Positions 36,401-45,721 of a stretch of DNA of 64,000 nt are shown piece by piece (position 1 is the first letter of the stretch; each line of letters starts with the position of its first letter). Under the pieces are notes generated by a model that saw nothing but the letters and a program-made list of their open reading frames with translations, did not search any database and had not been told where the DNA came from. The DNA comes from an uncultured Bacteroidota bacterium. Its GTDB lineage: Bacteria > Bacteroidota > Bacteroidia > Bacteroidales > P3. A program made the translations under genes and the position numbers. The stretch spans positions 33,071 through 97,070 of the forward strand of contig CACXXO010000005.1 of the NCBI GenBank assembly GCA_902771735.1, written 5' to 3'.

Positions 36401-39400
36401 CGCCCACGGCGGCAACGACATCAGCGGCGATGTGGGATCGGAGCTCAACGAAGGCTCCTACGCCGTTATCGACCGCAAGGCCGTGGTGCTGCAGGATGTC
36501 TATGGCGGCAGCGACGGCTACTACCACTGTAGCGACAAGAACGGCCGCTACATGGAGGGCTATGCCCTGAGAGACGCCAACGACGAGGCCTACGACCCCT
36601 ACGACGAATATGTGGGCCAGCTGGTGCCCACGCACAACAACACCAACCTCTACCTCAACGGTGGCAAGGTGCTCTACTCGGCCTACGGCGGCGGTGTGAA
36701 AGCCCACGTGGGCTTTGCACAGGAGGCCTCGCCGAAAATCAATGTGCGCGACTCCAATTATGTGCGCGACCTCAAGCATGACATCCAAAAGGGTTCCATC
36801 CATGTGCAGATGAACGGCAACACGGTGGTGGGCAGCAAGGTATACTCCGGCTTCGGCAACGCCTACGGCGGCGGATACCTCTCCTACCTCTACGGCTGCG
36901 GCTATGCCACCGTGGGTGGCAACACCGAGATTCTCGGCTCCCTCTACGCCGGCAACGACTGTATGGGTTCGCTCAACAGCTTCGCCGCCTACTCCATCCC
37001 CGAGGTGAGAGACCCGGACAACAACGTGGTGGTGTCTGCTGTCTCGGAGGCCGACTTCCAGGCTTCCGACGGCTCGCCCCTCAACTACCTCTCCGGTTCA
37101 GAATACAATGCCCTCTACAGTACCTACCTCCTCATCGAGGACACCCCGAAAATCAACTGCGTCTACGGCTCCGGAAACGGTGACTACGACTACACCGACA
37201 AGAGCAACCTCGGCGTGGGCCCTGTGTGCCACTTCGAGTACAGCGAGGTGACGCCCCTCCAGGAGTCGGTCTTCATCGACATCAACACCGAGAGCGGCAG
37301 CATGATCGACACCGTCTTCGGCGGCGGCAACGGTGTGGGTGTGATGAACAATGTGGAAATCCTCTTCAACAGCAAGAACCCCGATATCCTCACCGTGGGT
37401 ACCATCTTCGGCGGCAACAACCAGGAGAACATGGAGAGCTGCGTGCCCGACATCATCCTCAAGAAGGGTACCGTGAAGAACGTCTTCGGCGGCGGCAACT
37501 CGGGCAGCATGAACGGTTCTGACAACTTCACCGATGTTTGCGGCGAGGATGTCGACGGTGTGTCGACCTATGTGCTGGTGAACACCGACCAGGTGACCAT
37601 CCAGGACAGCCTCTTCGGCGGCTGCCGCAAGGCTGACGTGCGAGGCATGGCCTACATCGACATCCGCAACACCCAGGCCGGCGGCATCAACTACGTCTAC
37701 GGCGGCAACGACATCAGCGGCAGCATCAACGGCAACACCCGTATCGACGTCAGCGGTGGCAAGGTGAACAATATCTACGGTGGTTCCAACGGCCGTTACG
37801 ACTACGCCTTCCTCGGCAACGACGACTACGCTGTGTACGCATACGCTTCCGACCACTCCGACCCCGCCAACCTCATCTCCGAACACAGTAGCGGCTCGCC
37901 CTTCGTCGACTCCACGACGGTGCACCTCTACGGCGGTATTATTGATAATAATGTATATGGCGGAGGCTCCATGGGTGACTGTCGCGCCACCTTCGTGGAT
38001 GTCAACGACCGAGTCTGCCCCGCCAAGCTGACTGCCGACCTCACCATCAACGGCGCTGTCTTCGGCGGCGGCGAGGGCGACTGGGAGCACCTCCAGCGGC
38101 CGCACCGCGGCAATGTGGCCAAGCCTGAGCACAGCGACGGTGTGGAAGGCGGCACCTATGTGCACCTGCACCACGCCACCAACCTGGCCTCGGCCAAGGC
38201 CTACGGCGGCGGCCGCGGCGGCGATGCCGAGAACACCTACATACATGTCTTCGACACCTGGGACACCCCCTTCGACGCCATCTACGGTGGCTGCTGGGGT
38301 TCGCACGTCCTCGGTACCGCCACCCTCACCATGCAGGGTGCCGACTTCGGCGGCGCACAGAACGCCTTCCAGGTCTTCGGCGGCAACGACTACACGGGCG
38401 ATGTCTTCCGCAGCGTCCTCAACATTGAGTCCGGCAAGTACGGCTCCATCTATGGCGCCGGTAACGGCGACTACGACTACACGGTGCAGCCCGTGGCGGG
38501 CCATACTATATGGATTCCCTCCAGGAACACCCTGCCCAACACCGAGTTTGTGGAAATCAACTTCCTCGACGGCCATGTCGACTCGAACCTCTTCGGCGGC
38601 GGCCTGATGGGTACCACCTGGCGCATGAAGACCAACGACCTCGGCGAGCATATATTTGATCCCGTGGATGAGGGTCCTGCCGGCATCGTGAACTACCGTA
38701 TCCCCGACACCAATGTGACCAAGGCCAACGCCTATGACGACCCGCTGGGCTACTCGTTCATCGTGGTCAATGTGCATGGCGGTGTCTTCGACAACAATAT
38801 CTATGCCGGCGCTAGCGGCAAGACCGACCAGCTGGTCTTCGGCCTGAAGGTGCTGAACATGGACGGCGGCGACGTCAAGGAGTCGGTCTACGGCGGCAGC
38901 CAGCGTGTGAACGACGGCTATCCTGCCGAGTGTAAGGGTTTGACAGCTGCTGAGGAAGCAAGCCATGTCGACCCCATGACCAAGACCACCCTGCGTCCCT
39001 CCTCGATTATGAATATTGCCGGCGGTATCATTGCGGCATCGGTCTACGGTGCCGGATATCAGGGCAACACCTTTGGCTCGGTGTACGTCAACGTGGGCGC
39101 CGAGGCCATTGCCAACAGCAAGGTGTGGGATCGCAATATCGCCGGAGCCGACGATGCCTACGCCATCTTCAAACCCGGCGAGACCGGCAGCCTCTCTCCC
39201 GCGCTGACACCCGGCCACGTTATCCTCAACACCTCCATCTACGGCGGCGCCAACTGGGGTAGCAACGACGGTGGTTTCGACTTCCGTGTTCCCGGCTTCT
39301 TCGGTGGCGAAAGCCGCATCTACGTCGACGGTGAGGGTTACAACACTTTAGGCTCTACCACCAGCCCCCTGCCCATGATGGATATCGCCAACTCCATCAT

Positions 39401-42400
39401 CGGTTCCGGTACCTCTGTGCAGGGCGGCGATGTGCATAACAGCATCCATGTGTACAACTACGGCGCTGTGGACTACACCTCGTGCCACGCCACCAAGACC
39501 CTGCGTTCCATCCAGCGTGCCGACGAGCTCTACCTGTGGAATACCGCCATCTTCTACGACGGTGCCACCGACGCCGCTTCGGCCTATCCTTCGCAGCAGC
39601 TCACCATCAACCGTGTCGACACCGTGAAGGTGCGCGGATACAACGTGATGGACCTCAACGCCGTGATGACCGAGGTGGCCCAGCTGCACTACTACGAGGA
39701 TGCCCTCGACGGTGCCGGCAACCTGGTGCATACCACCAATCAGGACCTCATCGTCAACGACGCCAACCAGTGCCGCGATGACATCCAGGTGTGCGACCGA
39801 CTGAGAGTGATCGACCCCGTGACGAACAAATATGCCGCCTTGGTGGTGAACAATGGTGTCAACGTGGACATCATGACCACCGATGGTGGTTATGGCTTTG
39901 TGGAAGGCTTCGGCTACCTCTTCGCCGAGACCGGTACCAACGCTGTGGTCACCGCCCGCGCCAAGTATGGCAGCATCCACGTCGACGATGGTGGCTTCAT
40001 GTCCTCCTGTGCCGACTCGAACCTGGTCATCAAAGAGCAGAGCGGTACGTCGCTGGTGTGGGACAACTGCACTGATGCAGGCATCAACTGCAACTTGGCA
40101 GAGTATCCCTACAACAACTTCCGCGAAAGCTACCGTGTGTGGTCCGTCGGCCAGGGTAAGCGTACCCGCTTCGCCGTGCTGCTGGCCCACGCCCAGCCCG
40201 AGCTGCTGCCCCAGGACGACAAATATGTGAAACTTTACGACGACGCTACCGACAAGAACTACTCGCTGGCTCTGGCGCATGCCGAACTCGTGCTGCCGCC
40301 CACCACGCCCGGCCACTACTATCGCCTGGGTGCCGACGGTGTGACCATCGAGGACGACAATGCCATCCTGCGCTTCGTCGACAAGACCTGGCACCCCGTC
40401 AGCTGGAGCAGCGTCGGAGCCGACTCCTCCGTGGCGCAGGCCAACCCGGGAGAAGGTACTTGGGAAGAGCTGCACCTCTCATCGGGCTCCAGCGCCAGCG
40501 ACCTCCGCGGCGTGGACCTCATCATGGACGACCCCGCCACCACCTTCGGTCTGATGATGACCTCGGGCAGGAACTTCGCCTCTACGTCGCCCAACACCTA
40601 TACCGCCCCCGAAACCTATACGGCGGGCAACTGGAACCAGGGCGGCACAGCCCTCTCCGGCAACAACCATGTGAACATCATTCAGCACTTCTACTCGGCT
40701 CAGGTGGGTGCCGATGTTAACGCATCGCCCGTCATGGACCTCTACCTGACCTACAGCACCGACTTCTCCAGCACCATGCTCGGCACCGTCTACTTCACTC
40801 TCGACGAGTACAAGGCTGTGCCCAAGCGTGCCGGCTACGACGGCCACGACATCACCACGAACCGCGGTGCCATTGTCAGTCCCATCGAGTACCTCGACTC
40901 CAACCTGCACCAGCCCATCAACGTGGCCATCACCATTGCTACCCTGCTGGAGAAATTCAAGGATATGGAATACGACCTGCTGGCCATGTTCAACGAAGGC
41001 CGCAGCAACACCTTCGTCCGCAAGGCTGTACTTCCCGCCACGCTCCACGCGCGCGAACTTTATCTTGATTCCCTCTCGTGGTGGCCTGAAAATTGCAGCG
41101 AAAACCAATTCCTGCTGACGGGCAATGTTGACGAGGTGCTGAACGCCACCGACCCGAATGTCTTCTGCGTGGGTATCCAGCCCATGGACAACATCTCGTC
41201 GAGCCTGACCTCCACTGTGGGTTGGCACATCATCAGCCAGGACACTGTGGTGGACCTCTTCTCGACAGCCATGCCCTTCACCGGCGCCAACTATAGAGAC
41301 AAGATGCAGTACAGTAAGAAGTCCGGCTCCTCCGCCACCTGCGCCAAGTACGACACCATCGGCCTCGTTGGCCAGGGTCTGCGTATCGGTGAGCTCGACG
41401 GTCGTGGTCTTGCGGCACTGAACATCTCATTGGCCTACGATGGCAACAAGGTTTATCCCGACGGTGTGGTGGGTCACCTCGACCTGCACTTCACGGCCTA
41501 CAACCCTGCCGATACCAGCGGCTTCACTATCCGTGTCAACGTCAAGTGCCGTACGGTGGGTGATACCATCTACTTGGCATCGACGAACAACCTTACCCGC
41601 TGCGGTGTGAACTTCACTCCCGGCTCGCTGGCCGATGTGGATCCGGGCAATACGCAGAAAATCGGTAAGGTCCCGAGTAAATATCTGCAGAACTTCATGC
41701 AGGCCTTCGACGCCAGCATCTACCAGGAGGGCGACGTCATAGCCATCATCGACACGGTGAAGATCACCGAGGCCGTCTCCATCCGCGGTGTCGACTACGC
41801 CTCCATCCCCATTATCCGCTACAGTGGTCACCACCACGAGTTGCCGGGCGAGTGCGGCGCGTTCCGTGGAACGATGTTCGACGTGAGTGGCATTGACGGT
41901 GTCTTCACCACCTCCTTCATTGACTTCGACGGCAGCGATGTGAGCCGTATCACGGGTGTGGCCACTTCTGCCACCTATCCTGAATACTGGAACGCCACCC
42001 TGACCACTCCCGGCGTCGACCCGGCCAAGCGCCTCGACACTACCGTGGCCCTTGGACCCATCATCGCTGTGCATGACGGCGGCACCCTTTCGCTGGCCAG
42101 CGGCAGCGTGTTGCACGACAACTACAACGCCTACACCGGCGACAAGGTGAAACTCAGAGGCGGCGCTGTCAGCGTTACTGCCGGCGGCAACCTCATCCTC
42201 ACCAACAATGTCACCATCGAGAACAACTTTGTCCCCGAGCAGGGAACCCCCTATCCCACCAGTGGTGCCATCTATGTCGACAATGGCAGTGTGACCCTCG
42301 ACCCGTCGCACAAGTCGTCGGCTGTTATCATCACCGACAACTATCTGAATAACGGTTCCAAGTACTGGACCGACTTCAACGACCGACAGACTCATCTGGT

Positions 42401-45400
42401 GCGCTTCACGGTGGATACCAACTACACCAAGACCTTGACCAAACGCAATCTCTTCCTCACCCGTACTCCCGACAGCGAGGATGGTGTGATGAAGGACTAC
42501 CAGAGCGATGTGATCGACATGATCTCCGTGCTGCCCGAAAATACCCTCATCGGTATCAGCAAGTGGTTCCCCGGCGAGCAAGTGCGCGACACCATCCGCT
42601 TTGCCTTCGGACATAAGTTCACAGACCTCCTGCAGGCCACCCACACGAACCACAACTTTATCTCCGACGAAGGCTACAATGTCTTCTATGAGTACAATGT
42701 TCACAACTCGTATATCTTCCTGCACCGCTGCGCCACCTTCCATCACCAGATGGCCGGTGTGAGCCTGCCTTACAACAACGGTGGCACGCTGCTTTCGGGC
42801 GACGTGCTGAGCTACCTGCCCTTGGTGTCCGCCACCTGCCCCACCGGCGGCGACGCCATTGTTTATCGCATCCAGGGAGGCTTCTTCCCCTACACCTATA
42901 CATGGAGCGGCTCGTCCAGCAAGACCCGCACCACCGAGGTGGTTAACAACACCCTCATGGCCCAGGTGAATGAAGGCAACTATGACAACTATATCAACGC
43001 TATCTCCGATACCCTCTACACTCCCCACGTCTCCATGACTCCCCACGAGTTCAGCGAAAACCTCACCTATACTGTCGAGGCTCAGGATGTCTCTGGATTC
43101 TGCACCTTGAAGAAAGACATCAGTGTCACCCTCATCAAGTCTGCTGTCGACAATCCCGAGCGCTTCGAGGTTATCAATGACGGAGGCCTGAACGGCTGGG
43201 TTGACACCAACCGCAGTGTCAGGGCTCTGGGTAACCGCAACTACAAGGCCATCCGCATCACGCCCAGGGTGTGGGTCGACCGTTCGGCCGGCACTATCAG
43301 CGCCTACCTCCCCGGCGACGACTATGTCTACCAGGAGGTGGCCGATGTATCGCCTGTGACCGGCGACGACACCGTCTACCAGCATGAGCTGGAGAACCTC
43401 CTCTTCTGTGAAGGCGACATCATCCGCCTCTCCACCAACCCCCGAGGCGGCAGTGCCAGCAAGTTCCTCATGTGGGACTTCGACCCCTACTATTCGCAGA
43501 CCGCCAGCTACGTTGTGCCGTCGCGCAACAGCGACGTGGTGGCCTACTACGGCCCCTCCAACTATTGGAAAGACCAGGTCAACAGCGAGAGCGTTGCCCA
43601 TGCCGTGCACGACGCCAACTATGACTACACCACCCGTACCCTTGCCGGCGACGCTGCCGCAGGCTACGTCACCACCTACAACGGCGACGTCCACATCTAC
43701 AATGAGAACGGCTTGGCCTGGCTCATCAGCGTTGTCAACGGCTACAACGGCCAGCAGTTGCGTCCCTTCTACTTCAACAAGATCTTCATCCACCAGAAAG
43801 ACGACGACACGCCCTACGACATGAAGGATTACCTCTGGACCCCCGTGGGTACGCAGCAGTATGGCTTCCGCGGCCGCTTCATCGGCGTCGGCAAGCCCTC
43901 TGTCGTCAGCGACTCCTCCACGGTTCCGCTGGCCAATCCCGAGCAGGTCGTCATCCGCAACATCATCGTCAGCGAACCTGCCCTGTACCAGGTGGGCTTC
44001 TTTGGCAACCTCGACACCGCAATGATCAGCGGCATCAAACTCGAGGCCGTCTTTGCCCGTGGCGGCCACTATGTGGGCGGCATGGCAGGCCAGTCGGCCT
44101 ACTCAAGGATTGACAACTGTGCCGTCTCCGACGAAAGAGAGAACGAAAGCACCGCCACCATCCTCACCACCCACTACGTCAGCGGCGGCTTCATCGGCCG
44201 TTCCCTCCACGACTCCATCACCAACACCAGCGCTGCTGCCAAGTTTGTGGGCGACGCTGTCTACAGCGGTGGTGTGATAGGTCACGGTACCTCGTCCTCG
44301 GTCAGCAACAGCGGCGTCATGAACATCACTCGCATGACAGGCCTCTACATTGGCGGTCTCGCCGGTTATCTCGACGGTGAAGCTCCTGTCAGCCGCGGCT
44401 TCTTCCGCCGTAAGAGCGCCGGCAGCCCCTCCGTGGTAGCCAACAACTATGTGCGTCTCCTGGGCGAAAGCAAGGGTATGCAGCGCATAGGCGGCATCGT
44501 CGGCTATGCCGAGAACGTCGTCCTTGAGAACAACTATGCCTACGGCCAGTTCCGCAAGGCCGATGTCCATGGTGGTGTGGCCGGCGCCTTGAACACCAAT
44601 GCCGACGCCCACAACAACTACTATGCTGCCTCCGATGCCAGCCGTGCCGTCGGCGTCACCGCTGCCAGTGCCAGCACCAGCGACAATGTCGCCTTCCGTG
44701 GCAAGGGCAACAGGGTGACCATCGACCAGCCCGTCTACGGCGTCAACAACCTCACCCGTGTCCTCAACCGCTGGGTCCGTGAGAACAACGCCGCCGGCGG
44801 CGAATACAAGACTTGGCGCAGCGACCTCGAGAATGTCCACGACGGCTATCCCCTCTTCGGCCAGCCCGACGTCATCCCCGTCAGCGACACCCTCATGGTT
44901 GACGGATGCGACCAGGTGGAATACCAAGGCATTCTTTACAATGAGGATACTGAGTTTGCCTACTCCATCATCGACTCCATCGAGATGGTCGACAGCACCG
45001 TCATCACCCTCATCCGCCTCCACCACAGCACCAGCACCCTGCTGACCGACACCGCCCTCCTCGGCGAGGATTACAACGGCTACGGCTTCTACGTCTCCTC
45101 CACCGAGTCGGCACTCCTCCGCCGCTCCCTCGACAGCACCGGCAATGTCACACTGGTCCTCACCGACACCCTCCAGACCACCTTCGGTTGCGACAGCATC
45201 ATCACCCTCACCCTTACCTTCCATTCCAATGGCGGCAGTGAGGACATTGTCGAGGTGGCCACCTCCACCGATGTCAAGGTCTACCCCAACCCCACGGTCA
45301 ACATCGTCAATGTGGAGGCCGATAAGATATCGCGTGTTGAGGTCTACGACAACGAGGGTCGTCGCCTGCAGTACTACGACGCCTATGGCAACAACAAGAT

Positions 45401-45497
45401 AACCATCGATATGACCCCCTATGTCACAGGTGTCTACTTCGTGCGTATCCACATGCCCGAGAGCGTGGTTATCCAAAAGATTATCAAGGAAAGATAG
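33405..45497 (+). CDS. Giant YGGG-repeat protein C with T9SS sorting domain
   Basis: 4030 residues from the first ATG; ATG 33414 or 33465 are also plausible, and the signal peptide ends NLRAQ. Domains: unique region to about 450; YGG region about 450-1965 with units such as YGGCRMANVKG, YGGNDISG, VFGGNN and YGGSNG; long mixed beta regions to about 3550, including a solenoid-like stretch near 2890-2945; GLUG-like repeats about 3550-3740 (GGFIGRS, GGVIGHG, GGLAGYL, GGIVGYA); a GCDS-type unit; and from about 3955 a type A (Por) T9SS sorting domain (VKVYPNPTVNIVNVE ... GVYFVRI ... IIKER). It should therefore leave the cell through T9SS. Five bases separate it from the 67-residue gene, then the fimbrillin-like lipoprotein, so these three probably form a transcript. 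Molecular role unknown. Confidence 0.88.
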   Translation: MNNMTEMKKTDRHMQKIIFGMKPKRMLPLLFLLAAVVLPMNLRAQESSTGTYTLTNGTHMWLEGPEGSEYETDVLLRNDCYGEAIHGNTPVNLHTHIGDYYLALDLSDPNNPTIVNVPTSTGFSRYCVWNRTGITGYYYQEWDNYRYYIIGTRNSLRIEKVEVGASTAYFSKFFNWDFGAAVTDITYRNGVRHEAHYWIMFDTVGTDNTPANGVWRMSGDTYSRPESRILRSDMSETYCDAIVGHIDGHDTTWIPAGQGAIYLPVNATYHDMSVNFPAGQGLTGLSLDKTVLKYGDQLVATSTLSVPGTVPVTLGYYEFVEETDRYGMNSDYRYRSDPGYGSAGTPTTRTYYYWDNAPTTRQSSAPTPVNRSVSVVKKEYDITSSALRWVDTATVGDNFQVHCNNVPNRGTSGWIYLTVTYNNGVVQRDSVHFDFSIEVTTPPFPEPKNAPVVKGYVVGGGRIANVSGNTSVTVHSTDSLYALYGGNDIAGWVQGATGATIQLGTAKTNATHPVHIGYAYGGGCGYYTYQGINPGLVKASDGVTDSLVDSYIHNGHETSLEYQAYFFNGKVYKWNSLPSDYATYAAQAIEHGDHTYLAGAAWDDSKLVTDVEFKYRPQYLCDGSYDPIQVDATENGNGGSCMTDKQYLGTVPYIKTAHITVGVPIESFFPANYNELSAADKLTAELAAVNSAKAYNDYILIDSLFGGAENAFIGVTSNELSHPENAVTIDIHGGTIYAVFGGNNYGGSVANTSTVFVNVHDTKTTPTKNIQNTYFTGYGREYGIRYLFGGGNLVDGSHANVTINGGMIDTCYLGGNMAEVIRPLGTVNCTGGRYIFDNDSITKQWEGGVLVDKPLYNPSAGAGHEWDNYDSLVNSNPDRFNAEIGRYNIRVLFGGSNKAAMNTISQINLLSGGISSVYGGGNAGDMRYSEPTTSLPRWVQDSSVVGFTGWKYQRPRVISTIVHSEPRSRIMVEYIYGGCRMANVKGSTILWLSGGVFGYAHGGNDISGDVGSELNEGSYAVIDRKAVVLQDVYGGSDGYYHCSDKNGRYMEGYALRDANDEAYDPYDEYVGQLVPTHNNTNLYLNGGKVLYSAYGGGVKAHVGFAQEASPKINVRDSNYVRDLKHDIQKGSIHVQMNGNTVVGSKVYSGFGNAYGGGYLSYLYGCGYATVGGNTEILGSLYAGNDCMGSLNSFAAYSIPEVRDPDNNVVVSAVSEADFQASDGSPLNYLSGSEYNALYSTYLLIEDTPKINCVYGSGNGDYDYTDKSNLGVGPVCHFEYSEVTPLQESVFIDINTESGSMIDTVFGGGNGVGVMNNVEILFNSKNPDILTVGTIFGGNNQENMESCVPDIILKKGTVKNVFGGGNSGSMNGSDNFTDVCGEDVDGVSTYVLVNTDQVTIQDSLFGGCRKADVRGMAYIDIRNTQAGGINYVYGGNDISGSINGNTRIDVSGGKVNNIYGGSNGRYDYAFLGNDDYAVYAYASDHSDPANLISEHSSGSPFVDSTTVHLYGGIIDNNVYGGGSMGDCRATFVDVNDRVCPAKLTADLTINGAVFGGGEGDWEHLQRPHRGNVAKPEHSDGVEGGTYVHLHHATNLASAKAYGGGRGGDAENTYIHVFDTWDTPFDAIYGGCWGSHVLGTATLTMQGADFGGAQNAFQVFGGNDYTGDVFRSVLNIESGKYGSIYGAGNGDYDYTVQPVAGHTIWIPSRNTLPNTEFVEINFLDGHVDSNLFGGGLMGTTWRMKTNDLGEHIFDPVDEGPAGIVNYRIPDTNVTKANAYDDPLGYSFIVVNVHGGVFDNNIYAGASGKTDQLVFGLKVLNMDGGDVKESVYGGSQRVNDGYPAECKGLTAAEEASHVDPMTKTTLRPSSIMNIAGGIIAASVYGAGYQGNTFGSVYVNVGAEAIANSKVWDRNIAGADDAYAIFKPGETGSLSPALTPGHVILNTSIYGGANWGSNDGGFDFRVPGFFGGESRIYVDGEGYNTLGSTTSPLPMMDIANSIIGSGTSVQGGDVHNSIHVYNYGAVDYTSCHATKTLRSIQRADELYLWNTAIFYDGATDAASAYPSQQLTINRVDTVKVRGYNVMDLNAVMTEVAQLHYYEDALDGAGNLVHTTNQDLIVNDANQCRDDIQVCDRLRVIDPVTNKYAALVVNNGVNVDIMTTDGGYGFVEGFGYLFAETGTNAVVTARAKYGSIHVDDGGFMSSCADSNLVIKEQSGTSLVWDNCTDAGINCNLAEYPYNNFRESYRVWSVGQGKRTRFAVLLAHAQPELLPQDDKYVKLYDDATDKNYSLALAHAELVLPPTTPGHYYRLGADGVTIEDDNAILRFVDKTWHPVSWSSVGADSSVAQANPGEGTWEELHLSSGSSASDLRGVDLIMDDPATTFGLMMTSGRNFASTSPNTYTAPETYTAGNWNQGGTALSGNNHVNIIQHFYSAQVGADVNASPVMDLYLTYSTDFSSTMLGTVYFTLDEYKAVPKRAGYDGHDITTNRGAIVSPIEYLDSNLHQPINVAITIATLLEKFKDMEYDLLAMFNEGRSNTFVRKAVLPATLHARELYLDSLSWWPENCSENQFLLTGNVDEVLNATDPNVFCVGIQPMDNISSSLTSTVGWHIISQDTVVDLFSTAMPFTGANYRDKMQYSKKSGSSATCAKYDTIGLVGQGLRIGELDGRGLAALNISLAYDGNKVYPDGVVGHLDLHFTAYNPADTSGFTIRVNVKCRTVGDTIYLASTNNLTRCGVNFTPGSLADVDPGNTQKIGKVPSKYLQNFMQAFDASIYQEGDVIAIIDTVKITEAVSIRGVDYASIPIIRYSGHHHELPGECGAFRGTMFDVSGIDGVFTTSFIDFDGSDVSRITGVATSATYPEYWNATLTTPGVDPAKRLDTTVALGPIIAVHDGGTLSLASGSVLHDNYNAYTGDKVKLRGGAVSVTAGGNLILTNNVTIENNFVPEQGTPYPTSGAIYVDNGSVTLDPSHKSSAVIITDNYLNNGSKYWTDFNDRQTHLVRFTVDTNYTKTLTKRNLFLTRTPDSEDGVMKDYQSDVIDMISVLPENTLIGISKWFPGEQVRDTIRFAFGHKFTDLLQATHTNHNFISDEGYNVFYEYNVHNSYIFLHRCATFHHQMAGVSLPYNNGGTLLSGDVLSYLPLVSATCPTGGDAIVYRIQGGFFPYTYTWSGSSSKTRTTEVVNNTLMAQVNEGNYDNYINAISDTLYTPHVSMTPHEFSENLTYTVEAQDVSGFCTLKKDISVTLIKSAVDNPERFEVINDGGLNGWVDTNRSVRALGNRNYKAIRITPRVWVDRSAGTISAYLPGDDYVYQEVADVSPVTGDDTVYQHELENLLFCEGDIIRLSTNPRGGSASKFLMWDFDPYYSQTASYVVPSRNSDVVAYYGPSNYWKDQVNSESVAHAVHDANYDYTTRTLAGDAAAGYVTTYNGDVHIYNENGLAWLISVVNGYNGQQLRPFYFNKIFIHQKDDDTPYDMKDYLWTPVGTQQYGFRGRFIGVGKPSVVSDSSTVPLANPEQVVIRNIIVSEPALYQVGFFGNLDTAMISGIKLEAVFARGGHYVGGMAGQSAYSRIDNCAVSDERENESTATILTTHYVSGGFIGRSLHDSITNTSAAAKFVGDAVYSGGVIGHGTSSSVSNSGVMNITRMTGLYIGGLAGYLDGEAPVSRGFFRRKSAGSPSVVANNYVRLLGESKGMQRIGGIVGYAENVVLENNYAYGQFRKADVHGGVAGALNTNADAHNNYYAASDASRAVGVTAASASTSDNVAFRGKGNRVTIDQPVYGVNNLTRVLNRWVRENNAAGGEYKTWRSDLENVHDGYPLFGQPDVIPVSDTLMVDGCDQVEYQGILYNEDTEFAYSIIDSIEMVDSTVITLIRLHHSTSTLLTDTALLGEDYNGYGFYVSSTESALLRRSLDSTGNVTLVLTDTLQTTFGCDSIITLTLTFHSNGGSEDIVEVATSTDVKVYPNPTVNIVNVEADKISRVEVYDNEGRRLQYYDAYGNNKITIDMTPYVTGVYFVRIHMPESVVIQKIIKER

Positions 45498-45502
45498 AAA
45501 CC

Positions 45503-45706
45503 ATGAAAAAGCGTTATATAAAACCCGAGCTGGAGGTCTTCTCCTACCTTCCCGAAGAAGGCTATGCCACCACTGTGGCACTCCGCAACCGTACCACTGA
45601 TTATGTCCTCGTCGAGGGCACCGACCGTGGGTCGTTCCTCACCGCCGACGAGGTGTCGGAATACACCGATGCCGGAGGTGAATACATGGCCGGTGATTGG
45701 GAATAA
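45503..45706 (+). CDS. Small acidic protein between giant C and the lipoprotein
   Basis: 67 residues starting MKKRYIKPELEVFSYLPEE. No signal peptide or membrane segment; the C-terminal half is acidic (EGTDRGSF, ADEVSEYTD, GDWE). Spacing is tight on both sides (5 bases after giant C, 15 before the next ATG), which supports translation. From memory, short Bacteroidales proteins with an 'MKKxYxKPExEV' start are often seen near secreted-protein genes, but I know of no assigned function. Confidence 0.7.
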   Translation: MKKRYIKPELEVFSYLPEEGYATTVALRNRTTDYVLVEGTDRGSFLTADEVSEYTDAGGEYMAGDWE

Positions 45707-45721
45707 AATAAGGATGAAAAA

